DNA from: CAZUDI01 sp964618975
GTDB lineage: Bacteria; Desulfobacterota; Desulfomonilia; UBA1062
Direction: 5' to 3'
Length of the DNA stretch: 34,082 nucleotides
NCBI GenBank assembly: GCA_964618975.1
Contig: CAZUDI010000042.1
Span: 1 to 34,082, forward strand
Part shown: positions 31,389-34,082 of the stretch, one piece after another
Layout of the letters: each line of letters opens with the position of its first letter
Numbering within the stretch: position 1 is the first letter of the stretch
The notes under the pieces: model-generated
What the model was told of the DNA's origin: nothing
The model's database searches: none
The model's input: only the letters and a program-made list of their open reading frames with translations
Position numbers and translations under genes: made by a program

Positions 31389-32636
31389 TTGATCGAGCGC
31401 GAGCACATCGGGATCTTCGGCAAGATGAATGCGGGCAAGAGCAGCCTCATGAACCTCATCACCCAGCAGACGACCTCGATTGTCGACCCCACCCCCGGCA
31501 CCACGGCGGACACCCAGACCACGCCGACCGAGATCCACGGCCTGGGTCCGGCCAAACCCTTTGACACACCCGGGCTCGACGAGGGCCGCGAACTGGGGGA
31601 GAAAAAACGCCAAAAGGCCTATCGCGATCTCAAGGAGTGCGACCTCGTCCTGCTGCTGATCGACCCGGCCACGCGCGATTTCGCGGCCGAAGCCGCCCTC
31701 CTCTCTCAGGCGCGCGAGCTCGACAAGCAGATCCTGATCGTCTTCAACCTGTTTACCCCCGACGATGCGGCCAGGATCACAGAGGTCAAAGAACAGATCC
31801 CCCTGCTGCGCTTCTGCCGCTCGATCACGCTTGAGGCCATCGATGATACGTGGCGCCTGCCCCTTATCGACTTCATCCTCGAGCATTACGAGCCGAAGAA
31901 CCGGCCGGTTGCGCTGTTGCCCTTTCTTAAGCGCGACGAATTCTACATCCTGAATATCCCCATGGACGCGGAGACGCCGCCGGGCAGGTTCCTGCGGCCC
32001 CAGGCCATGTGCGAGGAATACATCACCCGCCACTGGGCCTACCCGGTCGCCTACCGCATGGATCTGCGCCTGGCCAGGGCCGGCGACCCGGGGGAGCGCC
32101 AGCGCTTCTCCGCCTTCCTGAACGCCTTCCACAGACGCCCGCGGGCGATCATCACGGACTCCCAGGCCATGGACATCATGCACGTCTGGACCCCTGACGA
32201 TATCGGGCTGACCACCTTCTCCATCATGATGATCAACTACACCAGCCGCGGCCGTCTCCCAGAGTTCGCCGAGGGCCTGCGGGCGCTCGAGACCATCAGG
32301 GCCGGGGACCGCATCCTCATCGCCGAGGCCTGCAACCACTCGCGCATCCAGGAGGATATCGGCACGGTCCAGATCCCGCGCGCCATCGCAGAGCGCTATC
32401 CCGGGGTGATCGTGGAGCATAATTTCGGTCGGGAGTTCCAGGAAAACGAGGCGCTGAGCGCCTACAAGCTCGTGATCCACTGCGGCGGGTGCATGATCAG
32501 CCCCCAGAAGCTCACGGCCCGCATCCGGGACCTGAGCGCCATCGGGGTGCCCTACACCAACTACGGGGTCTTCCTCGCGGCGCTCCAGGGAAAAGCGGCC
32601 CTCGCGCGCGTCCTGCGCCCGTGGACCACGCCTTGA
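31389..32636 (+). CDS. hydF: [FeFe]-hydrogenase maturation GTPase HydF
   Basis: A 415-residue HydF. The N-terminal GTPase domain has P-loop GKMNAGKSS (11-19), PTPGTTAD (34-41, G2) and DTPG (59-62, G3). A dimerisation domain and then the Fe-S domain follow. The cluster ligands fit the family rule Cys-x-His-x46-His-Cys-x2-Cys: C315, H317, H364, C365 and C368. HydF is the scaffold that carries the 2Fe subcluster built by HydE and HydG and hands it to the hydrogenase HydA. Neither partner is in this window. Translation starts with TTG at 31389, seven bases after a perfect AGGAGG. The G4 motif, normally NKxD, reads N120-L-F-T, which is odd. Confidence 0.95.
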   Translation: MIEREHIGIFGKMNAGKSSLMNLITQQTTSIVDPTPGTTADTQTTPTEIHGLGPAKPFDTPGLDEGRELGEKKRQKAYRDLKECDLVLLLIDPATRDFAAEAALLSQARELDKQILIVFNLFTPDDAARITEVKEQIPLLRFCRSITLEAIDDTWRLPLIDFILEHYEPKNRPVALLPFLKRDEFYILNIPMDAETPPGRFLRPQAMCEEYITRHWAYPVAYRMDLRLARAGDPGERQRFSAFLNAFHRRPRAIITDSQAMDIMHVWTPDDIGLTTFSIMMINYTSRGRLPEFAEGLRALETIRAGDRILIAEACNHSRIQEDIGTVQIPRAIAERYPGVIVEHNFGREFQENEALSAYKLVIHCGGCMISPQKLTARIRDLSAIGVPYTNYGVFLAALQGKAALARVLRPWTTP

Positions 32637-32784
32637 GCAAAAGCATCCCCTGGCGGGGGCAAGAAGGGGGGACGTCTGTGGCATTATGACCTGTTACGGG
32701 GAGACCACATCGATCATGCGAGTGTTAGCACTTGAATGTCCATGTTTCACGGATGTCCCCTCTGCTCCTCTTCTCCTTAAGCTT
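32637..32784. other. Intergenic region after hydF
   Basis: Short spacer between convergent genes. It has a CCCC-tggc-GGGG hairpin at about 32648-32659 and two copies of the ga(c/t)gtc motif (32669-32674, 32751-32760). No coding frame is supported. Confidence 0.35.
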
Positions 32785-33093
32785 CTACTGCTGTATTGGC
32801 TTGTTGCCGGGGATGGGGCGGACAGAGTCACCAGATTCTGCGGCTTGCGCATCCAAGGGGTTGGGACGAAGGTCTTCGCTCCCCTGGCCGTCATGCTTAT
32901 GACCGGTGCTTGAAACCTTGTCACTGGTACTGACGCGGTTGGGTGCCTGGGTGACCCCCTTGGATTCAACCGTGCTGTTGATGACCTGCACCTGACCGGT
33001 GTTGCCGGGCGTCTCCCTTTCGAGTTTGGCGGCAATCAGCGGTGATACCGTGATGAACGCCAGACATGCACATGCCAGAACAATCCTTTTCAT
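32785..33093 (-). CDS. Small exported protein of unknown function
   Basis: A 102-residue protein that I do not recognise. A clear signal peptide (about 1-22, MKRIVLACACLAFITVSPLI then AA) is followed by a polar, low-complexity mature part of about 80 residues rich in Ser, Asp, Gly and Pro. It ends with PNPLDAQAAES, RPIP and KPIQQ. It is probably periplasmic and disordered. I chose the ATG at 33093 because GGGAGG lies five bases upstream; a start 11 codons earlier is less likely. A relic of its last quarter, with the tail motifs conserved, occurs at 27337-27415. That conservation supports that it is a real coding sequence. Confidence 0.65.
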   Translation of the reverse strand: MKRIVLACACLAFITVSPLIAAKLERETPGNTGQVQVINSTVESKGVTQAPNRVSTSDKVSSTGHKHDGQGSEDLRPNPLDAQAAESGDSVRPIPGNKPIQQ

Positions 33094-33635
33094 CTCAACC
33101 TCCCTGGATAAAACTACGGTGTTCAATAGGTTAAATATATCACAGCGACGGCAGGATTCGCACCCCTTTTATGCAATAGGGCAACATCATACCATACACG
33201 GGCAATCCGCTCCAGACGCAGGCACGGGCCTTGATACGCTCACGGGCCATTGGCCCGGAATTTATGGACCGTCACTTCGTTTCCAGGAGTGCGGAGGGGA
33301 CGTCCCCCTCTCCTCCCCCTCCTCTTGAGAGGCCTTTCTTACCGCTGCTTTTCCGGATGCAGGCACGGGGTACACGTGATGGCCCAGACTCATCGGCCTT
33401 ATCGAGGCTTTCAGGCCGATCACCTGTCGCAGGAATCGGTGCGCATATCGAAGGGCCCTATCTGTATCTTGGGCCAGAACCCTCAGCTTCATTTAGCTGT
33501 CTTTTTTGAAAAAACCCTCTTGTTATTCCAGTCAATCTAGCTTTATAGATAACGTTCATAGGCGTCAGGGCTCGCTCGGCAACGGGGGCACAACCATGAA
33601 TGAACTGACGTGGTCCGCCTCATAAAGGAGATTTT
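33094..33635. other. Intergenic region with duplicated block and GGGGACGTCCCC palindrome
   Basis: About 540 bases. It holds the 46-bp block 33204-33249 that recurs at 27445-27490, and a perfect 12-bp palindrome GGGGACGTCCCC at 33296-33307. On the minus strand, 33262-33492 is open with a protein-like start (MKLRVLAQDTDRALRYAHRF) but has no ribosome binding site, so I do not call it a gene. Confidence 0.4.
33204..33249. repeat. Exact 46-bp duplicate of 27445-27490
   Basis: Second copy of the block beginning aatccgctccagacgcagg. Here it lies upstream of the intact small exported protein gene and 387 bases before the prenyltransferase start. Confidence 0.85.
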
Positions 33636-34082
33636 ATGGATAAGCTGCTGCTGTGGGTGAAGGAAACCCGTCCCCAATTCCTGACGCTCTCTATTGTGCT
33701 CACCTTTCTGGGAACCGCGATCGCCTGGTACTCCGGCCCCGTCAATCTGGGCTATGCCCTGCTTGCAGGCCTGGGGCTGATGCTGACCCACGGCAGTGTC
33801 AATGCAATCAACGACTATCACGACTACAAGAGCGGCATCGATCTGAACGTAAAGAGAACCCCTTTCAGCGGGGGGAGCGGCCTGGTGCCCGAGGGAAAGC
33901 TCCCCTTGAATCAGGCCCTCGCGGTGGGGGTGGTCACCTCGCTGGCAGCCCTGATCATCGGCATCTTCTTCATCAGGGTCAGCGGCTGGCAGCTGATACC
34001 GCTGATCGTGGTGGCCGGGCTCTGCCTGGTTTTATATACGCCGGTGATCCTGCATACCGTCTGGCCGGAGTGGTCGCCGGGG
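33636..34082 (+). CDS. UbiA-type prenyltransferase, N-terminal half (partial)
   Basis: The first 149 codons of a membrane prenyltransferase, open at the right edge. The ATG at 33636 has AAGGAG five bases upstream. Residues 5-12 (LLWVKETRP) are the typical MenA/UbiA start. Membrane segments are at about 16-32, 38-53, 93-113 and 119-136. The first Asp-rich motif is N56-AIN-D60-YH-D63-YKSGI-D69, which binds Mg-diphosphate. It would attach an isoprenoid chain to an aromatic quinone precursor; the sequence resembles MenA-like enzymes (dihydroxynaphthoate prenyltransferase), but this is not certain. The last 62 bases are identical to 27502-27563, so the missing C-terminal half can be expected to resemble the remnant there. 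Confidence 0.85.
   Translation, partial: MDKLLLWVKETRPQFLTLSIVLTFLGTAIAWYSGPVNLGYALLAGLGLMLTHGSVNAINDYHDYKSGIDLNVKRTPFSGGSGLVPEGKLPLNQALAVGVVTSLAALIIGIFFIRVSGWQLIPLIVVAGLCLVLYTPVILHTVWPEWSPG
34021..34082 (+). repeat. Exact 62-bp duplicate of 27502-27563 at the window end
   Basis: The last 62 bases of the window match 27502-27563 without a difference; the match extends about seven bases further left with one mismatch. It is the third block of the decayed duplication. Its end coincides with the end of the window, so an assembly break at a repeat cannot be excluded. Confidence 0.9.

Noticed and set aside
31356..32684. 442-codon minus-strand open frame
   Set aside because: Antisense to hydF, which has a complete set of cluster ligands.
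33262..33492. 76-codon minus-strand frame as a gene
   Set aside because: No ribosome binding site, no recognisable domain and it runs through the GGGGACGTCCCC palindrome region.

Overview
The window looks like chromosomal DNA of an anaerobic, high-G+C, Gram-negative bacterium. My best guess is a deltaproteobacterium (Desulfobacterota) with fermentative or syntrophic metabolism. This is inferred from: the [FeFe]-hydrogenase maturase HydF; a CoA-transferase and an NDP-forming acyl-CoA synthetase subunit; an AMP-forming acyl-CoA synthetase; a two-permease ABC exporter with an HlyD adaptor and an outer-membrane-factor remnant; and PAS proteins with a C-terminal Cys motif that I associate with sulfate reducers and relatives. 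No rRNA, tRNA, CRISPR array, transposase or phage gene was seen.

Layout. 1-1605 (-): secreted lipoprotein with a cadherin-like domain and FG-GAP-type repeats, running off the left edge. 1743-3223: YwbE-family protein (-), single-domain response regulator (+), DinB-fold protein (-). 3445-5247 (-): RecQ. 5696-8140 (-): compact operon of a zinc-finger protein, LemA and an M48/HtpX-like protease with two extra C-terminal zinc ribbons. 8668-9030 (-): small membrane-anchored protein. 9397-11407 (+): Clp1-like polynucleotide kinase overlapping a radical SAM gene, then an unknown protein. 11588-13726 (+): MarR regulator behind a terminator-like hairpin, then the CoA synthetase alpha-type protein. 13785-16062 (-): DUF975 membrane protein and a CoA-transferase. 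16424-18788 (+): lower-G+C FIST/PAS sensor pair. 19126-20475 (-): epimerase fused to a PilZ domain. 21304-27122 (-): TetR regulator, truncated TolC-family gene, HlyD adaptor, two ABC ATPases and two ABC-2 permeases in one operon, a split version of the E. coli cecR-ybhGFSR arrangement. 27494-28019 (+): 5'-truncated UbiA-type prenyltransferase remnant. 28211-32636 (+): acyl-CoA synthetase, alpha/beta hydrolase, HydF. 32785-33093 (-): small exported protein. 33636-34082 (+): the 5' half of an intact UbiA-type prenyltransferase.

Three things stand out beyond the genes. First, a dispersed ~60-75 bp imperfect-hairpin repeat occurs about ten times, every time between genes, with signs of paired-base change. 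Second, the region before 28019 is a decayed, twice-deleted copy of the region from 32788 to the right edge, and the last 62 bases of the window are identical to 27502-27563. Third, the exporter operon is headed by three AACC/GGTT inverted repeats whose centres are exactly 15 bp apart, while its TolC gene has lost most of its length.

Functional picture (inference): CoA-ester metabolism (transferase, two kinds of CoA ligase, MarR control), hydrogenase maturation, envelope export and stress (HtpX/LemA, ABC exporter, DUF975), and c-di-GMP or PAS/FIST signalling. The least explained units are the Clp1-kinase/radical-SAM pair and the epimerase-PilZ fusion.
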